Source: Pseudomonas sp. HOU2 (GTDB lineage: Bacteria > Pseudomonadota > Gammaproteobacteria > Pseudomonadales > Pseudomonadaceae). From it: DNA of 64,000 bases. Below the pieces are notes generated by a model. The model did no database searches. It saw nothing but the letters and a program-made list of their open reading frames with translations, and was not told the DNA's origin. Of this stretch, positions 24,386 through 33,658 are shown in pieces. Location: contig NZ_CP160398.1 in assembly GCF_040729435.1 (NCBI RefSeq), positions 4,755,001 to 4,819,000 of the forward strand. Direction: 5' to 3'. A program made the position numbers and the translations under genes. The first letter of the stretch is position 1. Each line of letters begins with the position of its first letter.

Positions 24386-25243
24386 ATGGCTGAGATCCTT
24401 TCGCTGCACGACGCGGTGAAGCAATTCGTCAACGACGGCGACACCGTCGCGCTCGAAGGCTTCACTCACCTGATCCCTACGGCGGCAGGTCATGAAATCA
24501 TTCGTCAGGGCAAGAAAGATCTGACCCTGGTGCGGATGACGCCTGACCTGATCTACGACCAACTGATCGGTGCCGGTTGTGCACGCAAGCTGATCTTTTC
24601 CTGGGGCGGCAACCCGGGTGTGGGTTCGCTGCACCGACTGCGCGATGCGGTCGAAAAGCAATGGCCGCATGCCCTGGAAATCGAAGAGCACAGCCACGCC
24701 GACCTGGCCAATGCCTATGTCGCCGGTGCTTCCGGCCTGCCTTTCGCCGTGCTGCGAGCCTACGCCGGTTCCGACCTGCCGAAGGTCAACCCGCTGATCA
24801 AATCCGTGACCTGCCCGTTCACCGGTGAAGTGTTGGCGGCAGTGCCGTCGGTGCGTCCGGACGTCACCGTGATCCACGCACAGAAAGCCGACCGTCAAGG
24901 TAACGTACTGCTGTGGGGCATTCTCGGAGTGCAGAAAGAAGCGGCACTGGCGGCCAGGCGCTGCATCGTCACCGTCGAGGAAATCGTCGACAACCTCAAC
25001 GCCCCGATGAACGCCTGCGTGCTGCCGACCTGGGCTTTGAGCGCGGTCTGCCACGTACCCGGCGGCGCGCATCCGTCTTACGCCCACGGTTACACCGAAC
25101 GTGACAATCGTTTCTATCAGGCGTGGGATCCGATCGCTCGCGACCGTGAGACGTTTACCGCGTGGATCAACGAATACATCCATGGCTGCGCTGACTTCAG
25201 CGAGTTCCAGGCCAAACTGGCTGCTGCTTCGGAGGCCAAGTAA
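24386..25243 (+). CDS. pcaI: 3-oxoadipate CoA-transferase subunit A
   Basis: This protein has 285 residues and is the alpha subunit of the class I CoA-transferase that moves CoA from succinyl-CoA to 3-oxoadipate. Features are ALEGFTHLIPTAAGHE (near 21-36), WGGNPGVGSLHR and a CoA-transferase alpha fold. The ATG at 24386 is preceded by GGGAGCCTG and gives the expected start MAEILSLHDAVKQF; a frame extending to 24317 is discarded. The stop overlaps the pcaJ start (TAATG), so subunits are co-translated. Confidence 0.95.
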   Translation: MAEILSLHDAVKQFVNDGDTVALEGFTHLIPTAAGHEIIRQGKKDLTLVRMTPDLIYDQLIGAGCARKLIFSWGGNPGVGSLHRLRDAVEKQWPHALEIEEHSHADLANAYVAGASGLPFAVLRAYAGSDLPKVNPLIKSVTCPFTGEVLAAVPSVRPDVTVIHAQKADRQGNVLLWGILGVQKEAALAARRCIVTVEEIVDNLNAPMNACVLPTWALSAVCHVPGGAHPSYAHGYTERDNRFYQAWDPIARDRETFTAWINEYIHGCADFSEFQAKLAAASEAK

Positions 25244-26022
25244 TGACTTACACCACCAATGAAATGATGACCGTTGCAGCGGCCCGTCGCCTGAAGAACG
25301 GCTCGGTGTGCTTCGTCGGCATCGGCCTGCCATCGAAAGCCGCCAACCTCGCGCGTCTGACGTCGTCGCCGGACGTGGTACTGATCTACGAATCCGGCCC
25401 GATTGGCGCCAAGCCCAGCGTGCTGCCGCTGTCGATCGGTGATGGTGAACTGGCGGAGACGGCCGACACCGTCGTCCCGACCGGTGAGATTTTTCGCTAC
25501 TGGCTGCAGGGCGGGCGCATCGACGTCGGTTTTCTCGGCGCGGCGCAGGTCGACCGTTTCGGCAACATCAACACCACGGTGGTCGGCGACTATCACGCGC
25601 CGAAAGTGCGCCTGCCGGGTGCCGGTGGCGCGCCGGAAATCGCCGGTTCGGCGAAGAGCGTGTTGATCATCCTCAAGCAGTCGGCGCGCTCGTTCGTCGA
25701 CAAGCTCGACTTCATTACCTCGGTCGGTCACGGCGAGGGCGGTGATTCGCGCAAGCGTCTGGGCCTGCCGGGTGCCGGCCCGGTCGGGATCATCACCGAT
25801 CTGTGCATCATGGAACCGGAGCAGGGCACCCACGAATTCGTGGTCACCGCCCTGCACCCGGGCGTGACCCGCGAGCAAGTGGTCGCCGCCACCGGTTGGG
25901 CGATCCGCTTTGCCGACAACGTTGAAACCACGGCGGCGCCGACCGAGGTCGAACTGACTGCACTGCGCGATCTCGAAGCGCGCACCGCCGCCGCCCACGG
26001 CCAGGCACCGGGAGAAGCATGA
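25243..26022 (+). CDS. pcaJ: 3-oxoadipate CoA-transferase subunit B
   Basis: This beta subunit has 259 residues. It contains the glycine-rich 'VCFVGIGLPSKAANLAR' stretch and the segment YESGPIGAKP (near 46-55), which carries the glutamate expected to form the covalent CoA thioester. Together with PcaI it makes 3-oxoadipyl-CoA. The start codon overlaps the pcaI stop and its own stop overlaps or abuts the pcaF start, so pcaIJF is a tight transcription and translation unit. Confidence 0.95.
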   Translation: MTYTTNEMMTVAAARRLKNGSVCFVGIGLPSKAANLARLTSSPDVVLIYESGPIGAKPSVLPLSIGDGELAETADTVVPTGEIFRYWLQGGRIDVGFLGAAQVDRFGNINTTVVGDYHAPKVRLPGAGGAPEIAGSAKSVLIILKQSARSFVDKLDFITSVGHGEGGDSRKRLGLPGAGPVGIITDLCIMEPEQGTHEFVVTALHPGVTREQVVAATGWAIRFADNVETTAAPTEVELTALRDLEARTAAAHGQAPGEA

Positions 26023-27224
26023 TGCGTGACGTGTATATCTGCGACGCGATTCGCACACCCATCGGCCGTTTTGGCGGCGGTTTGTCCGCCGTTCGTGCCG
26101 ACGATCTGGCCGCGGTGCCGATCAAGGCGCTGATGGAGCGCAATCCCTCGGTGGACTGGAATGCAATCGACGAAGTGTTCCTCGGCTGCGCCAACCAGGC
26201 CGGCGAAGACAACCGCAACGTGGCGCGCATGGCGCTGCTGCTGGCGGGCCTGCCGGAGAGCGTGCCGGGGGTGACCCTCAACCGTCTCTGCGCTTCGGGC
26301 ATGGACGCGATCGGCACGGCGTTCCGTGCGATTGCCAGCGGCGAGATGGAGCTGGCGATTGCCGGTGGCGTCGAGTCGATGTCCCGCGCGCCGTTCGTGA
26401 TGGGCAAGGCGGACGCAGCGTTCTCGCGCAACATGAAACTGGAAGACACCACCATCGGCTGGCGTTTCATCAACCCGTTGATGAAAGCTCAATACGGCGT
26501 CGATGCGATGCCGCAGACCGCCGACAACGTCGCTGACGACTATAAAGTCTCGCGCGCCGACCAGGACGCGTTCGCCCTACGCAGTCAGCAACGCACGGCC
26601 GCCGCGCAGGCTGCGGGTTACTTCGCCGAGGAAATCGTCGAAGTGCGGATCGCCCACAAGAAGGGCGAAACGGTGGTCAGCCAGGACGAACATCCACGCG
26701 CCGACACCACGCTTGAAGCGCTGACCAAACTCAAACCGGTCAACGGCCCGGACAAGACCGTCACCGCCGGCAACGCGTCCGGCGTCAACGACGGTGCTGC
26801 CGCGCTGATTCTCGCTTCGGCGGAAGCGGTGAAAAAACACGGCCTGACTGCCCGCGCCAAAGTGCTGGGCATGGCCAGCGCCGGGGTTGCGCCGCGCGTC
26901 ATGGGCATCGGCCCGGTGCCGGCGGTGCGCAAACTGATCGAGCGTCTCGGTGTGGCGGTCAGCGATTTCGATGTGATCGAACTCAACGAAGCCTTCGCCA
27001 GCCAGGGTCTGGCGGTGCTGCGTGAATTGGGCCTGACCGACGATGCGCCGCAGGTCAACCCGAACGGTGGCGCGATTGCCTTGGGCCACCCGTTGGGCAT
27101 GAGCGGGGCGCGACTGGTGCTGACTGCGCTGCATCAACTGGAAAAGACTGGCGGCAAGAAAGGTCTGGCGACCATGTGCGTCGGCGTCGGGCAGGGTCTG
27201 GCCCTGGCCATCGAACGCGTCTGA
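26022..27224 (+). CDS. pcaF: 3-oxoadipyl-CoA thiolase
   Basis: This thiolase has 400 residues and splits 3-oxoadipyl-CoA into succinyl-CoA and acetyl-CoA. The acyl-accepting cysteine is in NRLCASGMDA (near 90), the general-base histidine in GHPLGMSGAR (near 356) and the second cysteine in MCVGVGQG (near 386). Two ATGs lie in tandem (26019 and 26022). I prefer the second because GGAG is then seven bases away and the protein starts MRDVYICDAIRTPIGRFGG, as in P. putida. Confidence 0.96.
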   Translation: MRDVYICDAIRTPIGRFGGGLSAVRADDLAAVPIKALMERNPSVDWNAIDEVFLGCANQAGEDNRNVARMALLLAGLPESVPGVTLNRLCASGMDAIGTAFRAIASGEMELAIAGGVESMSRAPFVMGKADAAFSRNMKLEDTTIGWRFINPLMKAQYGVDAMPQTADNVADDYKVSRADQDAFALRSQQRTAAAQAAGYFAEEIVEVRIAHKKGETVVSQDEHPRADTTLEALTKLKPVNGPDKTVTAGNASGVNDGAAALILASAEAVKKHGLTARAKVLGMASAGVAPRVMGIGPVPAVRKLIERLGVAVSDFDVIELNEAFASQGLAVLRELGLTDDAPQVNPNGGAIALGHPLGMSGARLVLTALHQLEKTGGKKGLATMCVGVGQGLALAIERV

Positions 27225-27260
27225 CGCACAGCTACACGAATAAGAACTGAGGAAAGCGAA

Positions 27261-27965
27261 ATGACTGACAAGCCTGGCTACCGTCGTCCGCAGGAAGGCA
27301 CCCAGCCCGAGTACCTGCACCCGACGTATCAATCCACCAACCTGCGCTCGCCGTCCAAGCCGTTGGTGTTTCTGCCGCATTCGTTGTCGGAGATCACCGG
27401 CCCGACCATCGGTGCCGAACGCGTCGCCGACAAGGACAACGACCTGACCGCCCAGCACGACGGCGAGCCGTTGGGCGAGCGCATCATCATTCACGGCCGT
27501 GTGCTCGACGAAAACGGTCTGCCGGTGCCGGGAATTCTGGTGGAGATCTGGCAGGCCAACGCCGCCGGCCGCTACAACCACCAGCGTGATCTGCACGACG
27601 CGCCGCTGGACCCGAACTTCACCGGCACCGGCCGCACCGTGACCGACGCCGACGGCTGGTATCAGTTCCAGACCATCAAGCCCGGCGCCTATCCGTGGGG
27701 CAACCACCACAACGCGTGGCGCCCGGCGCACATCCATTTCTCGCTGTTCGGGCCGAGCATCCTCACCCGTCTGGTGACGCAGATGTATTTCCCCGGCGAT
27801 CCGCTGCTGGCTTATGACCCGATCTACAACTGCGTGCCGGACACTTCGGCGAAAGAACGTCTGATCGCCGCTTTCGATCTGGAAAAAACCATTCCGTCCT
27901 ACGCCCTCGGCTATCGCTGGGACATCGTCTTGCGCGGCCGCGACGCCACGCCGATGGAGAAATAA
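27261..27965 (+). CDS. pcaH: Protocatechuate 3,4-dioxygenase beta subunit
   Basis: This subunit has 234 residues and carries the non-haem Fe(III) centre that ring-cleaves protocatechuate to 3-carboxy-cis,cis-muconate. The iron ligands can be placed in NAAGRYNHQ (tyrosine), GAYPWGNHHNAWRPAHIHFS (tyrosine and the HIH histidines). It lies 36 bp after pcaF and is probably part of the same PcaR-driven operon. GAGGAAAGCG precedes the ATG. The pcaG start lies two bases after its stop. Confidence 0.96.
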   Translation: MTDKPGYRRPQEGTQPEYLHPTYQSTNLRSPSKPLVFLPHSLSEITGPTIGAERVADKDNDLTAQHDGEPLGERIIIHGRVLDENGLPVPGILVEIWQANAAGRYNHQRDLHDAPLDPNFTGTGRTVTDADGWYQFQTIKPGAYPWGNHHNAWRPAHIHFSLFGPSILTRLVTQMYFPGDPLLAYDPIYNCVPDTSAKERLIAAFDLEKTIPSYALGYRWDIVLRGRDATPMEK

Positions 27966-27966
27966 G

Positions 27967-28533
27967 ATGACGCTGACTGCCACCACGTCCCACACCGTCG
28001 GGCCGTACTACCACATCGGCCTGACCTGGCTGAATCGCGAAAACCTCGCCGTCGAACAAACCCTCGGCGAGCGCGTAGCGATCACCGGCCAGGTCGTTGA
28101 CGGCAACGGCGATGTGGTCAACGACGCGATGCTCGAAGTCTGGCAGGCCAACGCCGCCGGCAAGTATGCGCACCCGGAAGACGAGCAGGACAAACCGCTG
28201 GATCCGCACTTCGAAGGTTTTGGCCGAGTGCCGGTGGACGCCGAAGGGCGCTTCCGTTTCACCACGATCAAACCGGGCACGGTCGAAGGCCTGAAGGGCT
28301 CGACCCAGGCGCCGCATCTGGTGGTGCTGGTGTTTGCCCGTGGTCTGGTCAAGCACTTGCTGACACGCATCTACTTCGAAGGCGATCCGGCGAACGTCAA
28401 TGATCCGCTGCTCGAATGTGTGCCCGCCGAGCGTCGCGGGACGTTGCTGGCGAAGCCGGATGCGGCGGGGGTGTATCAGTGGAATGTGATTTTGCAGGGC
28501 ACTGAGGCGGAGACGGTGTTCTTCGATTATTAA
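27967..28533 (+). CDS. pcaG: Protocatechuate 3,4-dioxygenase alpha subunit
   Basis: This protein has 188 residues. The alpha subunit has the same intradiol-dioxygenase fold as PcaH, including EVWQANAAGKYAHPED, but lacks the full iron-ligand set and shapes the active-site pocket at the alpha-beta interface. It begins MTLTATTSHTVGPYYHIGL, which is diagnostic of PcaG. It starts one base after the pcaH stop. The gene ends directly before a REP unit. Confidence 0.96.
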   Translation: MTLTATTSHTVGPYYHIGLTWLNRENLAVEQTLGERVAITGQVVDGNGDVVNDAMLEVWQANAAGKYAHPEDEQDKPLDPHFEGFGRVPVDAEGRFRFTTIKPGTVEGLKGSTQAPHLVVLVFARGLVKHLLTRIYFEGDPANVNDPLLECVPAERRGTLLAKPDAAGVYQWNVILQGTEAETVFFDY

Positions 28534-28537
28534 AAGC

Positions 28538-28721
28538 AAAAGATCGCAGCCTGCGGCAGCTCCTACACAGAGCAACTGTTGATCTACCTGTGGCGAGGGA
28601 GCTTGCTCCCGCTGGCTTGCGAAGCAAGCCCAAATCCTGTGAATGCGGTGATTCATATCACCGTGTTTTCCGGTTTTACGACTGCTTCGCAGCCGAGCGG
28701 GAGCAAGCTCCCTCGCCACAG
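28538..28721. repeat. Single family-B REP followed by an inverted family-C REP pair
   Basis: A solitary family-B unit lies at 28538-28567, five bases after the pcaG stop. A family-C pair follows: 28589-28626 (CTGTGGCGAGGGAGCTTGCT at its start) and its inverse 28684-28721. The cluster separates pcaHG from pcaT, and the large hairpins may limit readthrough or protect the pcaG mRNA end. Confidence 0.88.
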
Positions 28722-28812
28722 TGTCGTGCGGTGCCCTTGACGATGTATCTGTGGAACGGGACTGTTGCGAAGTGTGTCTAGACTCTCACCTGTCCCTTCA
28801 GAGTAAAAAACA

Positions 28813-30108
28813 ATGACAACTACCACCGCTCATTACACCGGCGAGGAGCGCAGCAAGCGCATCTTCGCCATTGTCGGTGCCTCGTCCGGCAACCTTGTCG
28901 AATGGTTCGACTTCTACGTGTATGCCTTCTGCGCGATCTATTTCGCCCCGGCGTTTTTCCCCTCCGACAACCCCACGGTGCAACTGGTCAACACGGCCGG
29001 GGTGTTCGCTGCCGGGTTTCTGATGCGCCCGATCGGCGGCTGGATCTTCGGGCGGCTGGCGGACAAGAAGGGCCGCAAGACCTCGATGATGATTTCGGTG
29101 CTGATGATGTGCTTCGGCTCATTGCTCATCGCCTGCCTGCCGACTTACGCCAGCATCGGCGTCTGGGCACCGCTGCTGTTGCTGTTCGCGCGACTGCTGC
29201 AAGGCCTGTCGGTGGGCGGCGAATATGGCACCACCGCGACCTACATGAGTGAAGTCGCGCTCAAGGGCCAGCGCGGCTTTTTCGCCTCGTTCCAGTACGT
29301 GACCCTGATCGGCGGCCAACTGCTGGCGGTGTTGCTGGTGGTGATCCTGCAGCAGTTCCTCAGCGAAGACGAATTGCGTGCCTACGGCTGGCGGATTCCG
29401 TTTGTGGTCGGTGCGGTGGCGGCGGTGATTTCGCTGTTCCTGCGCCGTTCGCTGGAAGAAACCACCAGTAAGGAAATGCGCGAGAACAAGGACGCCGGCA
29501 GCATCAGTGCACTGTTCCGCGATCACAAAGCGGCGTTCATCACCGTGCTCGGTTACACCGCCGGTGGCTCGCTGATTTTCTACACCTTCACCACGTACAT
29601 GCAGAAGTACCTGGTGAACACCGCCGGCATGCACGCCAAGACCGCCAGCTACATCATGACTGGCGCGCTGTTCCTGTATATGTGCATGCAGCCGCTGTTC
29701 GGCATGCTCGCCGACAAGATCGGCCGACGTAATTCGATGCTCTGGTTCGGCGCGCTCGGCACGCTGTTCACCGTGCCGATCCTGTTGAGCCTGAAAAGCA
29801 TCAGCAGCCCGATTCTGGCCTTTGTGCTGATCACCGTGGCGCTGGCAATCGTCAGTTTCTACACCTCGATCAGCGGCCTGGTGAAAGCCGAAATGTTCCC
29901 GCCGGAAGTCCGCGCCCTTGGCGTCGGTCTGGCCTATGCGGTGGCCAACGCGATCTTCGGCGGTTCGGCGGAATACGTGGCTCTGAGCCTGAAAGCCGGG
30001 GGCATGGAAAACGCCTTCTACTGGTACGTCACGGTGATGATGGCGGTGGCGTTCCTGTTCAGCTTGCGCCTGCCGAAACAGGCGGCGTACTTGCACCACG
30101 ATCTGTAA
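28813..30108 (+). CDS. pcaT: MFS dicarboxylate/beta-ketoadipate transporter PcaT
   Basis: This permease has 431 residues and belongs to the metabolite:proton symporter (KgtP/ProP-like) group. [13 protein letters not shown] (helix 1), [14 protein letters not shown] (loop 2-3) and [17 protein letters not shown] (helix 4) are typical. Its position heading pcaBDC matches PcaT of P. putida, which takes up beta-ketoadipate and related dicarboxylates. The gene begins after the REP cluster, so it probably has its own promoter. The pcaB start follows 46 bp later. Confidence 0.9.
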   Translation: MTTTTAHYTGEERSKRIFAIVGASSGNLVEWFDFYVYAFCAIYFAPAFFPSDNPTVQLVNTAGVFAAGFLMRPIGGWIFGRLADKKGRKTSMMISVLMMCFGSLLIACLPTYASIGVWAPLLLLFARLLQGLSVGGEYGTTATYMSEVALKGQRGFFASFQYVTLIGGQLLAVLLVVILQQFLSEDELRAYGWRIPFVVGAVAAVISLFLRRSLEETTSKEMRENKDAGSISALFRDHKAAFITVLGYTAGGSLIFYTFTTYMQKYLVNTAGMHAKTASYIMTGALFLYMCMQPLFGMLADKIGRRNSMLWFGALGTLFTVPILLSLKSISSPILAFVLITVALAIVSFYTSISGLVKAEMFPPEVRALGVGLAYAVANAIFGGSAEYVALSLKAGGMENAFYWYVTVMMAVAFLFSLRLPKQAAYLHHDL

Positions 30109-30154
30109 ACCGATGAGCGCGGGCCGCATTGACCCGCGCCGGCAAGGACTGTTT

Positions 30155-31519
30155 ATGACTCAGCGACCGGGCAATCAATTGTTCGATGCCTATTTCACGG
30201 CCCGCGATATGCGCGAGGTGTTCTGCGATCAGGGCCGGGTGCAGGCGATGCTCGATTTCGAAGCGGCGCTGGCCCGGGCCGAGGCGCGGGTCGGGGGGAT
30301 TCCGGCGTCTGCCGTCGCGCCGATTGCCGCCGCTTGCAATGCCGGTCTGTATGACTTCGCGGCGCTGGGCGAGGCGATTGCCACGGCCGGTAACTCGGCG
30401 ATTCCACTGGTCAAGGCATTGGGCAAGCAGATCGCCGCGAGCAGCGCCGAGGCCGAGCGCTATGTGCATCTGGGGGCGACCAGTCAGGACGTGATGGATT
30501 CCGGGCTGGTGCTGCAATTGCGGCAGGCGCTGGAGCTGATTGAAAGCGATTTGGCAGCGCTGGCCGATTTGCTCGCCACCCAAGCCCAACGGCATGCGGC
30601 GACGCCACTGGCCGGGCGCACCTGGCTGCAGCACGCCACGCCCGTCACCCTCGGGATGAAGATCGCCGGTTGGCTCGGCGCGGTGACCCGCAGCCGTCAG
30701 CGTCTGCGCGAACTCAAGCCGCGGCTGCTGGTGCTGCAATTCGGCGGTGCTTCCGGCACCCTCGCGGCGCTCGGCGAGCAAGCGCTGCCGATCGCCCAGG
30801 CGTTGGCCGAAGAGCTGCAACTGACGTTGCCTGAGCAACCGTGGCACACCCAGCGGGATCGCATCGTCGAGTTCGGCGCGGTGCTCGGTTTGATCGCCGG
30901 CAGCCTCGGCAAACTCGGGCGCGACGTCAGCCTGTTGATGCAGACCGAAGCGGCGGAGGTGTTCGAGCCGTCGGCGCCGGGCAAGGGCGGTTCGTCGACC
31001 ATGCCGCACAAGCGCAATCCGGTCGGCGCGGCGGTGTTGATCGGCGCGGCGACACGGGTGCCGGGGCTGGTCTCGACGTTGTTCAGCGCCATGCCCCAGG
31101 AGCACGAACGCAGCCTTGGCTTGTGGCATGCCGAATGGGAAACCCTGCCGGACATCTGCTGCCTGGTGTCCGGTGCGCTGCAACAGGCACGCCTTTTGGC
31201 CGATGGTCTGGAGGTCGATGCCGAGCGCATGGCGCGCAACCTCCAATTGACCCAAGGGCTGGTGCTGGCCGAAGCGGTGAGCATCGTCCTCGCGCAACGG
31301 GTCGGCCGCGACACCGCACATCACCTGCTCGAACAATGCTGCAAACGCGCGGTGGCCGAACAGCGCCACCTGCGTGCGGTGCTCGGCGACGAGCCGCAAG
31401 TGACCGCCGAACTGAGCAGCGCTGAACTGGATCATCTGCTCGACCCTGCGCACTACCTCGGCCAGGCACAAGTCTGGGTCGAGCGCGCAGTGGCCGAACA
31501 CAACGCATTGTCTGTCTGA
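30155..31519 (+). CDS. pcaB: 3-carboxy-cis,cis-muconate cycloisomerase
   Basis: This enzyme has 454 residues and belongs to the fumarase/aspartase superfamily. The signature GGSSTMPHKRNP lies near residues 281-292, and the GATSQDVMDSG segment near 106 supplies active-site residues. It converts 3-carboxymuconate to 4-carboxymuconolactone. The ATG at 30155 follows AAGGACTGTTT; a longer frame from 30113 overlaps the pcaT-pcaB spacer and is discarded. It is followed closely by pcaD and pcaC. Confidence 0.95.
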   Translation: MTQRPGNQLFDAYFTARDMREVFCDQGRVQAMLDFEAALARAEARVGGIPASAVAPIAAACNAGLYDFAALGEAIATAGNSAIPLVKALGKQIAASSAEAERYVHLGATSQDVMDSGLVLQLRQALELIESDLAALADLLATQAQRHAATPLAGRTWLQHATPVTLGMKIAGWLGAVTRSRQRLRELKPRLLVLQFGGASGTLAALGEQALPIAQALAEELQLTLPEQPWHTQRDRIVEFGAVLGLIAGSLGKLGRDVSLLMQTEAAEVFEPSAPGKGGSSTMPHKRNPVGAAVLIGAATRVPGLVSTLFSAMPQEHERSLGLWHAEWETLPDICCLVSGALQQARLLADGLEVDAERMARNLQLTQGLVLAEAVSIVLAQRVGRDTAHHLLEQCCKRAVAEQRHLRAVLGDEPQVTAELSSAELDHLLDPAHYLGQAQVWVERAVAEHNALSV

Positions 31520-31530
31520 AGGAGAGGGCT

Positions 31531-32322
31531 GTGGCTTTCGTTCAACTCGCCGATGGCGAACTGCACTATCAATGGGACGGCCGGGTCGATGCACCGGTGC
31601 TGGTGCTGTCCAACTCGCTGGGCACCGACCTGCACATGTGGGACGCGCAGATCCCAGCGTTCACCGAGCACTTCCGGGTGCTGCGTTTCGACACCCGTGG
31701 TCACGGGCAATCGCTGGTGACAGCGGGGCCGTACAGCATCGAGCAACTGGGCCGCGACGTGCTGGGTCTGCTGGATGCGCTGCACATCGAACGTGCGCAT
31801 TTCTGCGGATTGTCGATGGGTGGCTTGATCGGTCAGTGGCTGGGGATCAATGCCGGTCACCGTCTGCACAAACTGATTGTGTGCAATACCGCCGCAAAAA
31901 TTGGCGACCCGTCGGTGTGGAACCCGCGTATTGAAACTGTGCTGCGTGACGGCCCGGCAGCGATGGTCGCCCTGCGTGATGCATCGATTGCGCGCTGGTT
32001 TACTCCGGACTTTTCCGCGGCCAATCCGGCTGCAGCGAAGAAGATCACCGACATGCTCGCAGCCACTTCGCCGGAAGGTTATGCGGCCAATTGCGCGGCG
32101 GTGCGTGATGCCGATTTCCGTGAGCAACTGGCCTCGATCAACCTGCCGCTGCTGGTCATCGCGGGTACCGAAGATGCGGTAACGCCACCGTCTGGTGGGC
32201 ATTTCATTCAGGAGCATGTGCGCGGCGCCGAGTACGCCGAGTTCCATGCCGCGCACCTGTCCAACGTGCAGGCCGGTGCCGATTTCAGTGATCGGGTGTT
32301 GGCGTTTCTGAACGCTCAGTGA
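31531..32322 (+). CDS. pcaD: 3-oxoadipate enol-lactonase
   Basis: This alpha/beta-hydrolase has 263 residues and opens 3-oxoadipate enol-lactone. The nucleophile elbow is GLSMGG (serine near 92). The acid is likely the aspartate of GTEDAVTPP and the base the histidine of AAHLSN. It starts on GTG, supported by GGAGAGG seven bases upstream. In some bacteria PcaD is fused to PcaC; here the two are separate adjacent genes. Confidence 0.95.
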   Translation: MAFVQLADGELHYQWDGRVDAPVLVLSNSLGTDLHMWDAQIPAFTEHFRVLRFDTRGHGQSLVTAGPYSIEQLGRDVLGLLDALHIERAHFCGLSMGGLIGQWLGINAGHRLHKLIVCNTAAKIGDPSVWNPRIETVLRDGPAAMVALRDASIARWFTPDFSAANPAAAKKITDMLAATSPEGYAANCAAVRDADFREQLASINLPLLVIAGTEDAVTPPSGGHFIQEHVRGAEYAEFHAAHLSNVQAGADFSDRVLAFLNAQ

Positions 32323-32332
32323 GGGAAGATTT

Positions 32333-32725
32333 GTGGACGAGAAACAACGTTACGACGAAGGCCTGCAAGTGCGCCGTGCGGTGTTGGGCGATGCTCACGT
32401 CGATCGCAGCCTGAATGCGCTGACCGAGTTCAATTCGGAATTCCAGGAGATGATCACCCGTCATGCCTGGGGTGACATCTGGACCCGCCCGGGCCTGCCA
32501 CGGCATACCCGTAGCCTGATCACCATCGCCATGCTGATCGGGATGAACCGCGAGGCCGAGCTGAAACTGCATTTGCGTGCGGCGGCCAACAACGGTGTGA
32601 GCCGGGGCGAGATCAAGGAAGTGATCATGCAGAGCGCGATTTATTGCGGGATCCCGGCGGCGAATGCGACGTTTCATCTGGCGGAGTCGGTGTGGGATGA
32701 GCTGGGCGTCGAATCCCGGGAGTAG
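32333..32725 (+). CDS. pcaC: 4-carboxymuconolactone decarboxylase
   Basis: This small AhpD-like helical protein has 130 residues and decarboxylates 4-carboxymuconolactone to the enol-lactone used by PcaD. It starts on GTG (MDEKQRYDEGLQVRRAVLGD), 10 bp after pcaD, with GGGAAG upstream. The active-site region HAWGDIWTRPGL and the tail 'IYCGIPAANATFHLAE' are typical. It is the last gene of the pca cluster; a REP pair follows at once. Confidence 0.95.
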   Translation: MDEKQRYDEGLQVRRAVLGDAHVDRSLNALTEFNSEFQEMITRHAWGDIWTRPGLPRHTRSLITIAMLIGMNREAELKLHLRAAANNGVSRGEIKEVIMQSAIYCGIPAANATFHLAESVWDELGVESRE

Positions 32726-32736
32726 GCATCAGAATC

Positions 32737-32817
32737 AAAAGATCGCAGCCTGCGGCAGCTCCTACATTTGGAATGCGTTTCCCTGTAAGAGCTGGCGCAG
32801 GCTGCGATCTTTTGATC
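32737..32817. repeat. REP pair, family B, inverted
   Basis: Units at 32737-32766 and 32784-32817 face each other across 17 bp. The right unit is degenerate (GTAAGAGCTGGCGCAGG). The pair fills the space between the converging pcaC and Tam-like genes and touches the stop codon of the latter. Confidence 0.9.
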
Positions 32818-32818
32818 T

Positions 32819-33637
32819 TCAAACCCTGGCAACAATGAAAATCCGCTTGAACGGAAACAGCGTATGCCCGTTTTTCTCCGGCGGGTAATGCTCGTGCACC
32901 CGCATCAGGAAGTGATAGATAAACCGCGCCTGTTCCTCTGAATCCAGCGCCTGCATCACCGGCCGCAGCGCCGAAACCTTCACCCAGTCGTACACCGGTG
33001 ACTTGCCGTCAACCACCTGCAATTGCTCGGTTTCCCAGATATCCAACGACGTGGTCAGCGGCGCCAGCAAGCGGTAGTAGTCCTCCAGCGTCAACAACGG
33101 CCGCGCCGCCATGCGCCGGCGCAGTTCTGCTGTGCCGATGGGGGTGTGTCCCGGGCCGGCATCGTCGAGGGTGTCGAGCATCAATCGATACCACGGGGCA
33201 TCGCGCCAGTCCGGCATGTGCGCCGCCAGACAGCCGCCGGGGGTGAGATGCCCCAGCAGGCGCGGCAGCAGCTGTTGATGATCGCCGATGAAATGCAGCA
33301 CCGCCGCCGCGAGCAGCAGGTCGGCGGGTTGTCCGGGTTGCCAATCGAGCAGGTCGCACTCTTGCCATTGGGCGTTGATCGGCAGGCAACGAGCCTGATC
33401 AAGCATTTGCCGCGAGCTGTCGACTCCCAGCAACTGCGCACGCGGCCAGCGCTCGGCCAGCAACTGCGTGGCGATGCCGGTGCCGCAGCCCAGGTCATAA
33501 ATGCGCTTGGGGTCGTGCAGATCGACACGGTCGAGCAATTCGTGGACCGGGCGTTGCCTGAGACGGGAAAACTGCTGGTACGCCTTGGCGTCCCAGTGAG
33601 TGCAGGCGTTCCCTGCCGTTTCGAGTTTGGCGCTCAT
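32819..33637 (-). CDS. SAM-dependent methyltransferase, trans-aconitate 2-methyltransferase-like
   Basis: This class I methyltransferase has 272 residues. Motif I is YDLGCGTGIATQLL (near 47-60), followed by LLGVDSS and a C-terminal 'NGHTLFPFKRIFIVARV'. Overall layout and the end of the chain align well with E. coli Tam, which methyl-esterifies trans-aconitate that forms spontaneously and inhibits aconitase. It is the last gene of a three-gene minus-strand operon after the SQR-like and DUF1641 genes, a neighbourhood that does not itself suggest aconitate, so the substrate remains inferred. Confidence 0.8.
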   Translation of the reverse strand: MSAKLETAGNACTHWDAKAYQQFSRLRQRPVHELLDRVDLHDPKRIYDLGCGTGIATQLLAERWPRAQLLGVDSSRQMLDQARCLPINAQWQECDLLDWQPGQPADLLLAAAVLHFIGDHQQLLPRLLGHLTPGGCLAAHMPDWRDAPWYRLMLDTLDDAGPGHTPIGTAELRRRMAARPLLTLEDYYRLLAPLTTSLDIWETEQLQVVDGKSPVYDWVKVSALRPVMQALDSEEQARFIYHFLMRVHEHYPPEKNGHTLFPFKRIFIVARV

Positions 33638-33658
33638 GAGGAGGTCCTCTCTGGCGGA

